NCBI GenBank assembly: GCA_023453655.1
Contig: JAEXTE010000107.1
Location: 1-6,588 of the forward strand
Source: Pseudomonadota bacterium
GTDB lineage: Bacteria > Pseudomonadota > Gammaproteobacteria > Xanthomonadales > Xanthomonadaceae
Reading direction: 5' to 3'
DNA length: 6,588 bases
A model generated the notes under the pieces. That model did no database searches, was not told where the DNA came from, and saw nothing but the letters and a program-made list of their open reading frames with translations. Every line of letters starts with the position of its first letter. The first letter of the stretch is position 1. Position numbers and translations under genes: made by a program. This document shows positions 1 through 6,588 of the stretch, one piece after another.

Positions 1-25
1 GATGGATCAGCTTGCGTTGGCTCAC
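1..25 (-). CDS. Start of a further gene, cut by the window edge
   Basis: On the minus strand the stop of the alpha-glucuronidase gene sits inside the tetranucleotide GTGA (positions 25-22), so a GTG start at 25-23 overlaps that stop by 4 bases. A good ribosome binding site, GGAG at 36-33, lies 7 bases before this GTG. The eight visible codons read MSQRKLIH and stay open to the edge. Such overlaps are common in translationally coupled operons, so the downstream gene is probably co-expressed with the alpha-glucuronidase. In related xylan loci the neighbour is often another xylan or glucuronate utilisation gene, but eight residues do not identify a product. The evidence is only the start context, so the call is tentative. 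Confidence 0.4.
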
Positions 26-2238
26 TTGCCGTCTCCGGGGGCGAACGGGAACTGCAGGGACTTGTAGTACTCCACGTCGTGCGGCGGCTCGGCTTCGCCG
101 GCCGGCAGCGGTCGCTTCGAGAAGGTCCGGAAGTAGGCGATGCTGGCGTCGCGCCACCACTGCGCCTCCTTCTCCTGGATGCCGAGGAACACCGAGACCT
201 GGTGGTGGCGTTCCTGGTCGACCTTGCCTTCCAGCGTGGACCAGGTGCGGCGCATGCCGCGCACGTAGTCCACGCCGCGGCCGTAGCGGGTAACCAGCTC
301 GTCCCACAGGCTGCGGCCGGAGGCCATGCGGTGGTCCCAGGGCACGTGGTGGAACCACAGCAGGAACTCTTCCGGCACGGTGTCGATGCTGCCGAACCGC
401 CGGGCCACCGGCGGCGCGTACTGGGCCACGGCATTGCTGCCGGTGGCGCTGCGGTCGAAGCCGATGCCGCGCGCGTCGGCGCGGTGGTAGTAGACCGAGG
501 TCCAGTCCGCGCGCGGACCGCCCTCGACCCACGGACCCGGGCCGTAATGGTGGCCACGGCCCATCAGGTGGTGCAGGCCCAGCGGGGTCATGTAGTCGAC
601 CACCGCCTGGTGCGAGCCCATCATCATCGACACCACCGGCTCGACCACGGCCGGGTCGGTGGAGAAGGTCATGCGCGTCCAGTCGCGGGCGATGGCCTCG
701 GCGCTGGCGTGCGGGTCCCAGGCCATGCGGCCGTAGACGTACCAGTTGGCCTGGTCGAAGTGCGAGCCGCTCCAGTTGCGGTCCACGCCGATGTTGGCCA
801 CGCCGGCCATGCCGGTCAGGGCATGGCCTTCCAGCGAGCCGTCGATGATCTTCGCCACGGTCGAGCCGGGGCCGCGCGCGTGGGTGTCGGCGCGCAGCAC
901 TTCCTCGTACATCGGCCCCAGGTACACCAGGTGGGTGGCGAAACCGAGGTACTCCTTGGTGATCTGGAACTCCATCATCAGCGGCGTCTTCGGCATCGCG
1001 CCGAACAGCGGGTGGAACGGCTCGCGCGGCTGGAAGTCGATCGCGCCGTTCTTGACCTGCACCAGCACGTTGTCGGCGAACACGCCGTCGTGCGGCACGA
1101 ACTCGGTATAGGCCTGCTTGGCGCGGTCGTCCGGCTCCTCGTGCGAGTACACGAAGGCGCGCCACATCACCACGCCGCCATGCGGGGCGAAGGCCTCGGC
1201 CATCATGTTGGCGCCGTCGGCGTGGCTGCGCCCGTAGTCCTGCGGACCGGGCTGCCCTTCCGAATTGGCCTTGACCAGGAAGCCGCCGAAATCGGGGATC
1301 GTGCGGTAGATCTCGTCGATCTTGTCCTTCCACCACTGGCGCACGGCCGGATCGAGCGGATCGGCGGTCGGAAGGCCGCCGATCTCGATCGGCGCGCTGA
1401 AGCGTGCGCTGAGGTAGACCTTGATGCCGTACGGACGCATCACCGACGCCAGTGCCGCGGTCTTTTCGAGGTACAGCGGTGTCAACGCCTGGGCGCTGGT
1501 ATTGACGTTGTTGAGCACGGCGCCGTTGATGCCGATCGAGGCATTGGCGCGGGCGTAGTCGGTGTAGCGCGGGTCCAGCCAGTCCGGCAGGCGGTGCCAG
1601 TCCCAGATCGATTCGCCGGCGTAGCCGCGCTCGACGTAGCGGTCGAGGTTGTCCCAGTGGTTGAGCACGCGCAGCTTGACCCGCGGCGATTCGCGGATGT
1701 CGAGCGCATCGACCGGCTGCCCGGTCTGCAGCAGGCGCAGCAGGTGGAACGCGCCGTAAAGCGCACCCGTGTCGGTATTGGCTGCCACCACGGTGGCGGC
1801 ACGCCCGCCGATGCGCGTGCTGCGGATCGCGTAGCCCTCGGCTCCCAATCCGTCGAGGTCGAGCTCCAGCGCCGCGATCGCCGGCAGCGAGGCCGGCGTG
1901 CCCACCAGCAAGGCACCGTCGCGGTCGGGCGCATCGGCCGTTGCGGGCGCGGCGCCGAGCAGGCCGCCCAGCCCGCGCAGCAGTTCGTCGCGCGCGGCCC
2001 GCTGGGTGGGCGTGGACGCCGGCGCCACCAGCTGCGCGAAACGCGCGCGCTGGCCCTGCGCCGCCGCGTCGGCCAGCGGGCGGTAGCGCAGCCATAGCTC
2101 GTAGCCGTCCTCCGCCGCCGCCGGCAGGCTCGCCAGCGCGGCCGACAGGCACACCAGGACCGCCAGGGCGCCCCGCCAGGCGCGCCGCGCGCGCCCCACC
2201 GCCGCGGGATGTCGCCGGTGCCTGTCGGTGTGTACCAT
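22..2238 (-). CDS. aguA: Alpha-glucuronidase, glycoside hydrolase family 67, exported
   Basis: GH67 alpha-glucuronidase hydrolyses the alpha-1,2 bond between (4-O-methyl)-D-glucuronic acid and the terminal non-reducing xylose of xylo-oligosaccharides. From the ATG at 2238 the protein has 738 residues, a usual GH67 size once the leader is removed. A basic N-terminus (residues 1-23) and a hydrophobic stretch (24-41) ending in PAAA before Glu43 form a signal peptide, so the enzyme is likely periplasmic. Cys30 is not in a proper lipobox. The N-terminal beta domain runs to about residue 180. The barrel opens with the family hallmark [20 protein letters not shown] (189-208). By alignment from memory to the Cellvibrio and Geobacillus enzymes, Glu327 in NSEGQPGP is the acid, and Asp401 (in IDFQPREPF) with Glu429 (in ITKEYLG) are the base pair; all are present. 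In-frame ATGs at 2262, 2253 and 2319 would lengthen the leader; 2238 fits the signal peptide and has GAGG upstream. The gene is divergent from the repressor. Family identity is firm; the start is moderately sure. Confidence 0.96.
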   Translation of the reverse strand: MVHTDRHRRHPAAVGRARRAWRGALAVLVCLSAALASLPAAAEDGYELWLRYRPLADAAAQGQRARFAQLVAPASTPTQRAARDELLRGLGGLLGAAPATADAPDRDGALLVGTPASLPAIAALELDLDGLGAEGYAIRSTRIGGRAATVVAANTDTGALYGAFHLLRLLQTGQPVDALDIRESPRVKLRVLNHWDNLDRYVERGYAGESIWDWHRLPDWLDPRYTDYARANASIGINGAVLNNVNTSAQALTPLYLEKTAALASVMRPYGIKVYLSARFSAPIEIGGLPTADPLDPAVRQWWKDKIDEIYRTIPDFGGFLVKANSEGQPGPQDYGRSHADGANMMAEAFAPHGGVVMWRAFVYSHEEPDDRAKQAYTEFVPHDGVFADNVLVQVKNGAIDFQPREPFHPLFGAMPKTPLMMEFQITKEYLGFATHLVYLGPMYEEVLRADTHARGPGSTVAKIIDGSLEGHALTGMAGVANIGVDRNWSGSHFDQANWYVYGRMAWDPHASAEAIARDWTRMTFSTDPAVVEPVVSMMMGSHQAVVDYMTPLGLHHLMGRGHHYGPGPWVEGGPRADWTSVYYHRADARGIGFDRSATGSNAVAQYAPPVARRFGSIDTVPEEFLLWFHHVPWDHRMASGRSLWDELVTRYGRGVDYVRGMRRTWSTLEGKVDQERHHQVSVFLGIQEKEAQWWRDASIAYFRTFSKRPLPAGEAEPPHDVEYYKSLQFPFAPGDGK

Positions 2239-2275
2239 TCGATCCGCCCTCATGTTGGTCATGTCGGTCCGGCCC

Positions 2276-2290
2276 CCGGTGGCGCACCGG
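2276..2290. promoter_or_regulatory. Inverted repeat in the agu67-repressor divergent spacer (possible operator)
   Basis: CCGGTG and CACCGG form a perfect 6-bp inverted repeat around a 3-base GCG centre, midway between the two divergent starts. It could be an operator or a small hairpin in either leader. It does not resemble the TTAGCGCTAA sites in front of xylB, and in DNA this GC-rich such repeats arise easily by chance. No convincing -35/-10 pair is visible in the spacer (2239-2354) on either strand. Confidence 0.2.
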
Positions 2291-2340
2291 CCGGCAGCCG
2301 TGTCCCATGCAGGCAGCACAGCTCACGGCCGCGGCGCGGC

Positions 2341-2347
2341 AAGGGGA
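2341..2347 (+). promoter_or_regulatory. Ribosome binding site that favours a TTG start for the LacI-type gene
   Basis: AAGGGGA lies 7 bases before an in-frame TTG at 2355. Neither alternative start is as well placed. The ATG at 2307 has only a weak purine stretch before it, and the ATG at 2391 has AAGGG just one base away, which is too close. The site is therefore the main reason for choosing TTG. Confidence 0.55.
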
Positions 2348-2354
2348 TCGGGAA

Positions 2355-3410
2355 TTGCAGAAGCCTAGGAAAGCCGCGCGTCGCAAGGGCATGGCGGTGA
2401 CGCTGGACGAGGTCGCCGCCCTCGCCAAGGTGTCGCCGATGACGGTCTCGCGCGTGGTCAACGGCCACGGCAAGGTGCGCGAAGCCACCCGCGAGCGGGT
2501 CATGCGCGCCGTGCGCGAACTGGGCTACACGCCCAACCTGGCGGCCAGCGCCCTGGCCACCGCGCAGGACACGCGCGTGGCCATGATCTACACCAATCCC
2601 AGCTCGGCCTACCTGCGCGAACTGGTCGTCGGCGCGCTGCGCGGCGCCACCCGCACTGCGGCGCAGCTGGTCATCGACACCTGGGACACGCTCGGCCCCA
2701 GCGCGCAGCGCCAGGCCGCGCGTGCGCTCGCCAAGCGCGTGGCCGGCGTGATCCTGCCGCCGCCGCTGTGCGAGTCCAAGGGCATCGTGGCCGAGTTCCT
2801 CGAGGCCGACGTGCCGGTGGTCGCGATCGCCTCGGGCCGCTTCCACCACGACATCTCGTGCGTGCGCATCGACGACTTCCGCGCCAGCAAGGAAATCGCC
2901 ACGCACCTGATCGCGGCCGGCCACCGCCGCATCGGCTACATCCGCGGCAACCCCAACCAGACCGCCAGCATCCGCCGCTTCGACGGCTTCCACGCCGCGC
3001 TCTCGGAAGCGGGCATCGAACTCGACGAAAGCCTGGTGGAAACCGGTTACTTCACCTACCGCTCGGGGCTGGAAGTCAGCGAGCGCCTGCTCGCCCACCC
3101 GCAGCCGCCCACCGCGATCTGCGCGGCCAACGACGACATGGCCGCGGCCGCGGTCTCGGTCGCCCATCGCCGCGGGCTGGACGTGCCGCGCGACCTGTCG
3201 ATCGTCGGCTTCGACGACACCTCGGCGGCCACCACGGTCTGGCCTGAACTCACCACCATCCGCCAGCCCACCGCGGCCATGGCCGATTCGGCGGTCGACA
3301 TCCTGCTGCGCAACATCCGCCGCAAGGACAAGAGCACGCGCACGGTCGTCGACCACGTGGTGCCCCACGAGCTGATCGAACGCGATTCGGTCGCGCCCCC
3401 CGCGCGCTGA
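2355..3410 (+). CDS. LacI-family transcriptional repressor, probable xylose (XylR-type) regulator
   Basis: From the TTG at 2355 the protein has 351 residues, typical of the LacI family. The DNA-binding helix-turn-helix is at residues 15-36 (VTLDEVAALAKVSPMTVSRVVN), followed by the third helix and the hinge helix (NLAASALAT, 61-69). The periplasmic-binding-protein-like effector and dimer domain follows, with family landmarks at CVRIDDFRA (169-177), HRRIGYIRG (190-198), ICAANDDMAAAA (255-266) and LSIVGFDD (281-288). It should act in the cytoplasm as a dimer bound to palindromic operators until a small sugar releases it. Linkage to xylA, xylB and an alpha-glucuronidase, and the two TTAGCGCTAA-like sites before xylB, suggest it is the XylR-type repressor known in Xanthomonas and Caulobacter; this role is inferred. 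It is divergent from the alpha-glucuronidase and convergent with xylA. No such site lies at its own start, so self-regulation is not evident. Alternative starts are ATG 2307 and ATG 2391. Family call is firm, ligand less so. Confidence 0.93.
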   Translation: MQKPRKAARRKGMAVTLDEVAALAKVSPMTVSRVVNGHGKVREATRERVMRAVRELGYTPNLAASALATAQDTRVAMIYTNPSSAYLRELVVGALRGATRTAAQLVIDTWDTLGPSAQRQAARALAKRVAGVILPPPLCESKGIVAEFLEADVPVVAIASGRFHHDISCVRIDDFRASKEIATHLIAAGHRRIGYIRGNPNQTASIRRFDGFHAALSEAGIELDESLVETGYFTYRSGLEVSERLLAHPQPPTAICAANDDMAAAAVSVAHRRGLDVPRDLSIVGFDDTSAATTVWPELTTIRQPTAAMADSAVDILLRNIRRKDKSTRTVVDHVVPHELIERDSVAPPAR

Positions 3411-3415
3411 AGCCG

Positions 3416-3433
3416 CGGCCCGCGAACGGGCCG
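3416..3433. terminator. GC hairpin between convergent genes, possible two-way terminator
   Basis: CGGCCCG and CGGGCCG form a perfect 7-bp stem with a 4-base loop, starting 6 bases after the repressor stop. Read on the minus strand the loop is TTCG, a stable tetraloop sequence, and the hairpin lies about 80 bases past the xylA stop. No T-run follows on either strand, so it is not a classical intrinsic terminator; it may act as a transcript-end stabiliser or Rho-assisted stop. The rest of the spacer (3434-3512) shows only GC-rich sequence and no gene. Confidence 0.4.
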
Positions 3434-3512
3434 GGCGACAGGCGCCGGGTCGGCGCGGCGGCTCGGCGGGCACGGGCCTGTTGGCTCCCATGTCGACCGG
3501 CCGCCGTCCCGC

Positions 3513-4844
3513 TCAGCGCAGCAGGTACTGGTTGAGCAGGTTCTCGTAGCGTTCCTGCTTGCCGCTGATCTGCTCGGGTTCGCCGTTCTTCGCCGCCAGC
3601 GAGGCCAGGTCGGCGAGGCCCAGCTTGCCCGCCTCGAAGTCCGCGCCGGCGCCGCTGTCGAAACTGGCGTAGCGCTGCTTGCGCCAGCTTTCCCACGGCG
3701 AGTCGTTGAGCAGCGCGTGCGCCACCTCCAGGCCCTTGGCGAACGCGTCCATGCCGCCGATGTGGGCGATGAACAGGTCCTCCATGTCGGTGGACTCGCG
3801 GCGCGGCTTGGCGTCGAAGTTCAGGCCGCCGACCAGGCCGCCCTGGCGCAGCACCACCAGCATCGCGCCGACGGTGTCGTACAGGTCGGTCGGGAACTGG
3901 TCGGTGTCCCAGCCGTTCTGGGCATTGCCGCGGTTGGCGTCGATGCTGCCGAGCAGGCCGTGATCGGACGCCACCTGCAGGTCGTGCTCGAAGGTGTGGC
4001 CCGACAGCGTGGCGTGGTTGGCCTCGATGTTGAGCGAGAAGTCCTTCTCCAGCCCGTGTTCCTTGAGGAAGCCGGCGACGGTGGCGCTGTCGAAGTCGTA
4101 CTGGTGCTTCATCGGCTCCATCGGCTTGGGCTCGATGAAGAACTGGCCCTTGAAACCGATGCTGCGGCCGTAGTCGCGGGCCGCGGTGAGGAAGCGGGCG
4201 AAGTGCGCCAGCTCGCGCTTCATGTAGGTGTTGTGCAGCGAGGCGTAGCCTTCGCGGCCGCCCCAGAACACGTAGTGCTCGCCGCCCAGCTCGACCACCG
4301 ACTCGAGCACCGCCTTGACCTGCACGGCGGCGCGCGCCACGACATTGAAATCGGGGTTGGTCGACGCGCCGTTCATGTAGCGCGGGTGCGAGAACAGGTT
4401 GGCCGTGCCCCACAGCAGCTTCAGGCCGGTCGCCTGCTGGCGCTCCTTGGCCAGGCCGACCAGGTGGCGCAGGTTCTTCTCGTAGGTGGCGATGTCGTCG
4501 GCGTCCGGCGCCAGGTCGACGTCGTGGAAGCACCAGTACGGCACGCCGAGCTTGGTGAAGAACTCGAACGCCGCGTCGACCTTGGCCTCGGCGGTGGCCA
4601 TGGCATCGCCCTGCTCCCAGGGGAAGCGACGCGTGCCCGGGCCGAACGGGTCGGCGCCGGCATTGCAGAAGGTGTGCCAGTAGCAGACCGCGAAGCGCAG
4701 GTGCTCGCGCATGGTCTTGCCGCCGATCTTTTTCTCGGCGTCGTAGACCTTGAACGCCAGCGGGTTGTCAGAACCCGGGCCTTCGAAGGGGATCGTGCCG
4801 ATGCCGGAGAAATACTCTTTCGCGCCGATGAATGACTTGCTCAT
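3513..4844 (-). CDS. xylA: D-xylose isomerase
   Basis: XylA converts D-xylose to D-xylulose in the cytoplasm with two divalent metal ions. The 443-residue length matches the long (class II) xylose isomerases such as E. coli XylA, about 440 residues. The catalytic segment CFHDVDLAP carries His107 and Asp110. The metal ligands are all present: Glu238 in FIEPKP (with Lys240), Glu274 and His277 in NIEANHATL, Asp302 in DANRG, Asp313 and Asp315 in GWDTDQF, and Asp344 in NFDAK. WGGREGY is at 194-200. Two features are odd: the loop before Asp344 reads [10 protein letters not shown], one residue shorter than the usual GG(F/L)xxGGLNFD, and Pro347 follows DAK where an aliphatic residue is normal. The ATG at 4844 gives the standard N-terminus and has a weak GGA 7 bases upstream. 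Only 39 bases, with no terminator, separate it from the xylB stop, so the two genes are very probably co-transcribed with xylB first. Confidence 0.97.
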   Translation of the reverse strand: MSKSFIGAKEYFSGIGTIPFEGPGSDNPLAFKVYDAEKKIGGKTMREHLRFAVCYWHTFCNAGADPFGPGTRRFPWEQGDAMATAEAKVDAAFEFFTKLGVPYWCFHDVDLAPDADDIATYEKNLRHLVGLAKERQQATGLKLLWGTANLFSHPRYMNGASTNPDFNVVARAAVQVKAVLESVVELGGEHYVFWGGREGYASLHNTYMKRELAHFARFLTAARDYGRSIGFKGQFFIEPKPMEPMKHQYDFDSATVAGFLKEHGLEKDFSLNIEANHATLSGHTFEHDLQVASDHGLLGSIDANRGNAQNGWDTDQFPTDLYDTVGAMLVVLRQGGLVGGLNFDAKPRRESTDMEDLFIAHIGGMDAFAKGLEVAHALLNDSPWESWRKQRYASFDSGAGADFEAGKLGLADLASLAAKNGEPEQISGKQERYENLLNQYLLR

Positions 4845-4883
4845 GTGGATATCCGTGTGCGTGGCGTGGTGGGGAACGAGCGG

Positions 4884-6380
4884 TCAGTCTGCGTAGAGCG
4901 GCCGGATCGCATCGAGGTGGGAAAGGAAGTGGCGGTATTGCGCCGCATAGGCGGCGGTGGCACCGGAATGCGGCTGCGCCGCCAGGCGCGGGTCGAGGCG
5001 GACGTGCGAGGCCGCCAGTGCGCTGAGGTCGCTGTCGCCGGCGCCCGCGGCGCGGCGAACCGCCCACAGCGCCTGCAGCGCGGCACCGACCGCGGCGCCC
5101 TCGGACTGCTCGGGCACGTCCACGGGCAGGCCGAACATGTCGGCCGCCATCTGCCGCCACACCGCGCTCTGGCTGCCGCCGCCGGTCAGGCGGATGGCCT
5201 CGAAGCGCAAGCCGGCATCGACCAGGGCTTCGTAGCCGTTCATCAGGCTGTAGAGCGCGCCTTCCATCGCCGCCCGGTACAGGTTGGCGGGGGTGAGGTT
5301 GGTCGCGGTCATGCCGAACAGGTTGCCGCGCCCGTGCGGCAGGTCGGGCGTGCGCTCGCCGTTGAGGAAGGGCAGCATCAGCAGACCGTCGGCGCCGGGC
5401 GAGGTGCCCGCCAGCAGCGCATCGCCGTCGCGCGAGGAGAAGCCGCACAGCCGCGCCACCGCCTCGGTGGCAACGGTGCAGTTCATGGTGCAGATCAGCG
5501 GCAGCCAGCCGCCGGTGGAATCGCAGAACGCGGCCCAGCGGCCTTGCGGATCCACCGCCGGCTCGCCCGCGTAGGTAAACAGCGTGCCGGAGGTGCCCAG
5601 GCTCATGCTCAGCACGCCCGGCACCACGTTGCCGGTGCCGATCGCGGCCATCATGTTGTCGCCGCCGCCGGCGGAGACCTGCGCCGAGCGCGGCAGGCCC
5701 AGTTCGTCGGCCAGCGCGGCGCGGATCGGCACCAGGGTGTCGGCGGCCAGCAGCGGCGGCAGGCAGGCGCGCAGGTCGCGGTCGGGATCGGTGGCGGCCA
5801 GCAGTTCGGGCGACCAGTCGCGGCGGCGCACGTCCAGCCAGCCGGTGCCCGAGGCGTCGCCGTGCTCCATCCACAGCTCGCCCGTCAGCCAGTAGTTGAT
5901 GTAGTCGTGCGGCAGCAGGATCGTCGCCAGGCGGGCATAGGCCTGCGAGCGGTGCTTGCGGGTCCACGGCAGCTTGGAGGCGGTGTAGCCGGCCAGGATC
6001 GGGTTGCCCGCCAGCTCGATGCAGCGCGCGGCGCCGCCGGCGGCCTCCATGATCTCGTCGCACTCGTCGCTGGTGCTGGTGTCGCACCACAGCTTGGCCG
6101 GCGCCAGCACGTTGCCGTCGCGGTCCAGCGGCACGAAGCCGTGCTGCTGGCCGGACACGCCGACCGCTTCGATCCGGCCGCGCAGCGCCGGGTCGATCCG
6201 CGCGAAACAGGCGCGCACCGCATCCACCCACCAGTCGGCCCGCTGCTCGCGGCTGCCGTCGTCGCCGGCCGCCAGGTCCAGCGGCTGCCCGGCACTGGCC
6301 ACGATCCCGCGCTGCTCGGGGTCATAGACCACGAGCTTCACGCTCTGCGTGCCCACATCCAGTCCAGCAAACAGCCCCAT
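4884..6380 (-). CDS. xylB: Xylulokinase, FGGY carbohydrate kinase family
   Basis: XylB phosphorylates D-xylulose with ATP to D-xylulose 5-phosphate, the last dedicated step of xylose use before the pentose phosphate pathway. The protein has 498 residues, normal for the family. The first actin-like ATPase domain begins with the phosphate-binding strand GLDVGTQSVK (6-15, Asp8). VSGQQHGFV (75-83) contacts substrate in relatives, where the usual form is GQMHG. The motif GYTASKLPW (131-139) is the first FGGY signature. AGGGDN (237-242) carries the predicted catalytic base Asp241, matching Asp233 of E. coli XylB. LSLGTSG-type sequence is at 258-265. The second domain shows the second FGGY signature near 353-374 and the adenine-side loop LTGGGSQSAVWRQM (398-411). 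The ATG at 6380 is chosen because the protein begins right at the kinase fold and GGGGA lies 6 bases upstream; the frame stays open to 6545 but that extension is leader sequence containing an operator. xylA follows after 39 bases. Confidence 0.97.
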   Translation of the reverse strand: MGLFAGLDVGTQSVKLVVYDPEQRGIVASAGQPLDLAAGDDGSREQRADWWVDAVRACFARIDPALRGRIEAVGVSGQQHGFVPLDRDGNVLAPAKLWCDTSTSDECDEIMEAAGGAARCIELAGNPILAGYTASKLPWTRKHRSQAYARLATILLPHDYINYWLTGELWMEHGDASGTGWLDVRRRDWSPELLAATDPDRDLRACLPPLLAADTLVPIRAALADELGLPRSAQVSAGGGDNMMAAIGTGNVVPGVLSMSLGTSGTLFTYAGEPAVDPQGRWAAFCDSTGGWLPLICTMNCTVATEAVARLCGFSSRDGDALLAGTSPGADGLLMLPFLNGERTPDLPHGRGNLFGMTATNLTPANLYRAAMEGALYSLMNGYEALVDAGLRFEAIRLTGGGSQSAVWRQMAADMFGLPVDVPEQSEGAAVGAALQALWAVRRAAGAGDSDLSALAASHVRLDPRLAAQPHSGATAAYAAQYRHFLSHLDAIRPLYAD

Positions 6381-6385
6381 CGAGG

Positions 6386-6391
6386 ATCCCC
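6386..6391 (-). promoter_or_regulatory. Ribosome binding site of xylB
   Basis: On the minus strand GGGGAT ends about 6 bases before the xylB ATG (6380-6378). It settles the start against the longer open frame, which runs upstream through the operator and leader. Confidence 0.6.
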
Positions 6392-6395
6392 AGAA

Positions 6396-6409
6396 AGTTA
6401 GCGCTACCA
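6396..6409. promoter_or_regulatory. XylR-type operator (xyl box) next to the xylB start
   Basis: On the minus strand the site reads TGGTAGCGCTAACT, with the perfect palindromic core TAGCGCTA (6399-6406). From memory this agrees at 13 of 14 positions with the xylan/xylose box described in Xanthomonas (TGGTAGCGCTAACA), and it matches the operator in the Caulobacter xylX promoter almost as well. It lies 16 bases before the xylB start codon and just upstream of the ribosome binding site, so a repressor bound here would block elongation or a start-proximal promoter. The linked LacI-family protein is the likely binder. Confidence 0.75.
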
Positions 6410-6524
6410 CAACGCGGATACAGCTGCCCCGAAGCGATCGAGGTCGCAACGGCGCCCCGTCCCGGCGTGCGCGTGCACGGACTCTACACACCTGCCGGGC
6501 AAAAGCCTTGCTGCACTGCGGAAC

Positions 6525-6542
6525 CCCGGCCGGCAAGCCGGG
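6525..6542. other. GC hairpin in the xylB leader
   Basis: CCCGGC and GCCGGG form a 6-bp stem around a 6-base loop. It lies just inside the upstream operator, within what would be the 5' leader if transcription starts near the 6551-6564 site. No T-run follows, and no known riboswitch fold is recognised. Its role is unknown and it may be a by-product of high GC content. Confidence 0.2.
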
Positions 6543-6550
6543 CACCAGCG

Positions 6551-6564
6551 GGTTAGCGTTAACA
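6551..6564. promoter_or_regulatory. Second XylR-type operator, upstream of xylB
   Basis: GGTTAGCGTTAACA contains the 12-base near-palindrome GTTAGCGTTAAC with one mismatched pair. It shares 11 of 14 positions with the xyl box consensus recalled from Xanthomonas, in the orientation opposite to the downstream site. The two centres are about 155 bases apart, a distance that could permit looping or serve two separate promoters. It sits in the only AT-rich patch of the window, which suggests a promoter region. It could also control a gene lying to the right, outside the window. Confidence 0.6.
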
Positions 6565-6569
6565 TTTTA
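6564..6569 (-). promoter_or_regulatory. Possible -10 element of the xylB-xylA promoter
   Basis: On the minus strand TAAAAT matches the sigma-70 -10 consensus TATAAT at 5 of 6 bases and touches the upstream operator, so repressor binding would cover the start site. The expected -35 element would fall at or beyond the window edge and cannot be checked. A start here gives a leader of about 175 bases. Promoter calls in this GC-rich background are weak. Confidence 0.25.
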
Positions 6570-6588
6570 TTTGCGATTGGAGCCCGCC

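Noticed and set aside
79..2097. 672-codon open frame on the plus strand opposite the alpha-glucuronidase
   Set aside because: The product is rich in His, Arg, Val and Ala with no recognisable domain, and it mirrors a clear GH67 gene; it is a GC-bias shadow.
2184..2238. Tat signal in the alpha-glucuronidase leader (Arg18-Arg19-Ala-Trp-Arg)
   Set aside because: The twin arginines are not followed by the usual Phe-Leu-Lys pattern, so ordinary Sec export is the simpler reading.
2259..3491. 410-codon minus-strand frame across the repressor gene
   Set aside because: Composition typical of an antisense shadow; the plus strand encodes an obvious LacI-family protein with all its landmarks.
3670..3677. 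TAGCGCTG inside xylA, resembling the operator core
   Set aside because: Only 7 of 8 core bases and about 8 of 14 overall match, it has no outer symmetry, and it lies inside coding sequence near the 3' end of xylA.
3250..4533. 427-codon minus-strand frame overlapping xylA in another frame
   Set aside because: Arg/Ala/Gly/Pro-rich shadow of the xylA coding frame.
4845..6401. 518-codon open frame on the plus strand opposite xylB
   Set aside because: Low-complexity translation without motifs, fully antisense to a well-supported FGGY kinase.
6559..6581. TTAACA at 6559-6564 as a -35 element for a rightward gene
   Set aside because: It matches TTGACA well, but at 17 bp spacing the next hexamer is GCCCGC, which is no -10; it is better explained as part of the operator.
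1..6588. CRISPR arrays, insertion sequences, tRNA or rRNA genes, prophage or defence systems
   Set aside because: No direct repeat series, transposase motifs, terminal repeats or RNA-gene signatures were seen; the window is almost fully taken up by four metabolic and regulatory genes.

Overview
The window is very GC-rich, densely coding bacterial DNA. It holds four complete genes for taking apart glucuronoxylan and using the released xylose. Gene content, the style of the proteins and the XylR-type operator sequence point to a gammaproteobacterium of the Xanthomonadaceae type (Xanthomonas, Lysobacter or Luteimonas-like). A Caulobacter-like alphaproteobacterium cannot be ruled out from the sequence alone.

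Layout from left to right. (1) At the extreme left edge there may be the first 8 codons of another minus-strand gene, whose GTG start overlaps the stop of the next gene. (2) A secreted GH67 alpha-glucuronidase lies on the minus strand (about 22-2238). (3) A divergent spacer of about 116 bp follows. (4) A LacI-family repressor lies on the plus strand (about 2355-3410). (5) A convergent spacer of about 100 bp carries a 7-bp GC hairpin. (6) xylose isomerase xylA (3513-4844) and (7) xylulokinase xylB (4884-6380) lie on the minus strand and form a two-gene xylB-xylA transcription unit. (8) A leader region of about 208 bp upstream of xylB carries two palindromic LacI-type sites built on TTAGCG(C/T)TAA.

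How the genes work together. The alpha-glucuronidase removes (4-O-methyl)glucuronic acid from xylo-oligosaccharides in the periplasm, which clears the chain for xylosidases. XylA turns the resulting D-xylose into D-xylulose. XylB phosphorylates this to D-xylulose 5-phosphate, which enters the pentose phosphate pathway. The LacI-family protein is the natural candidate for the repressor that binds the two sites in front of xylB, probably released by xylose or a derivative. No xylose transporter, xylanase or xylosidase lies inside the window.

Nothing here looks like a wholly new system. The points most worth checking are the double operator in the xylB leader, the lack of such an operator in the agu67-lacI spacer, a one-residue shortening plus a Val-to-Pro-type change next to a metal ligand of XylA, the likely TTG start of the repressor, and the probable GTGA-coupled gene at the left edge.
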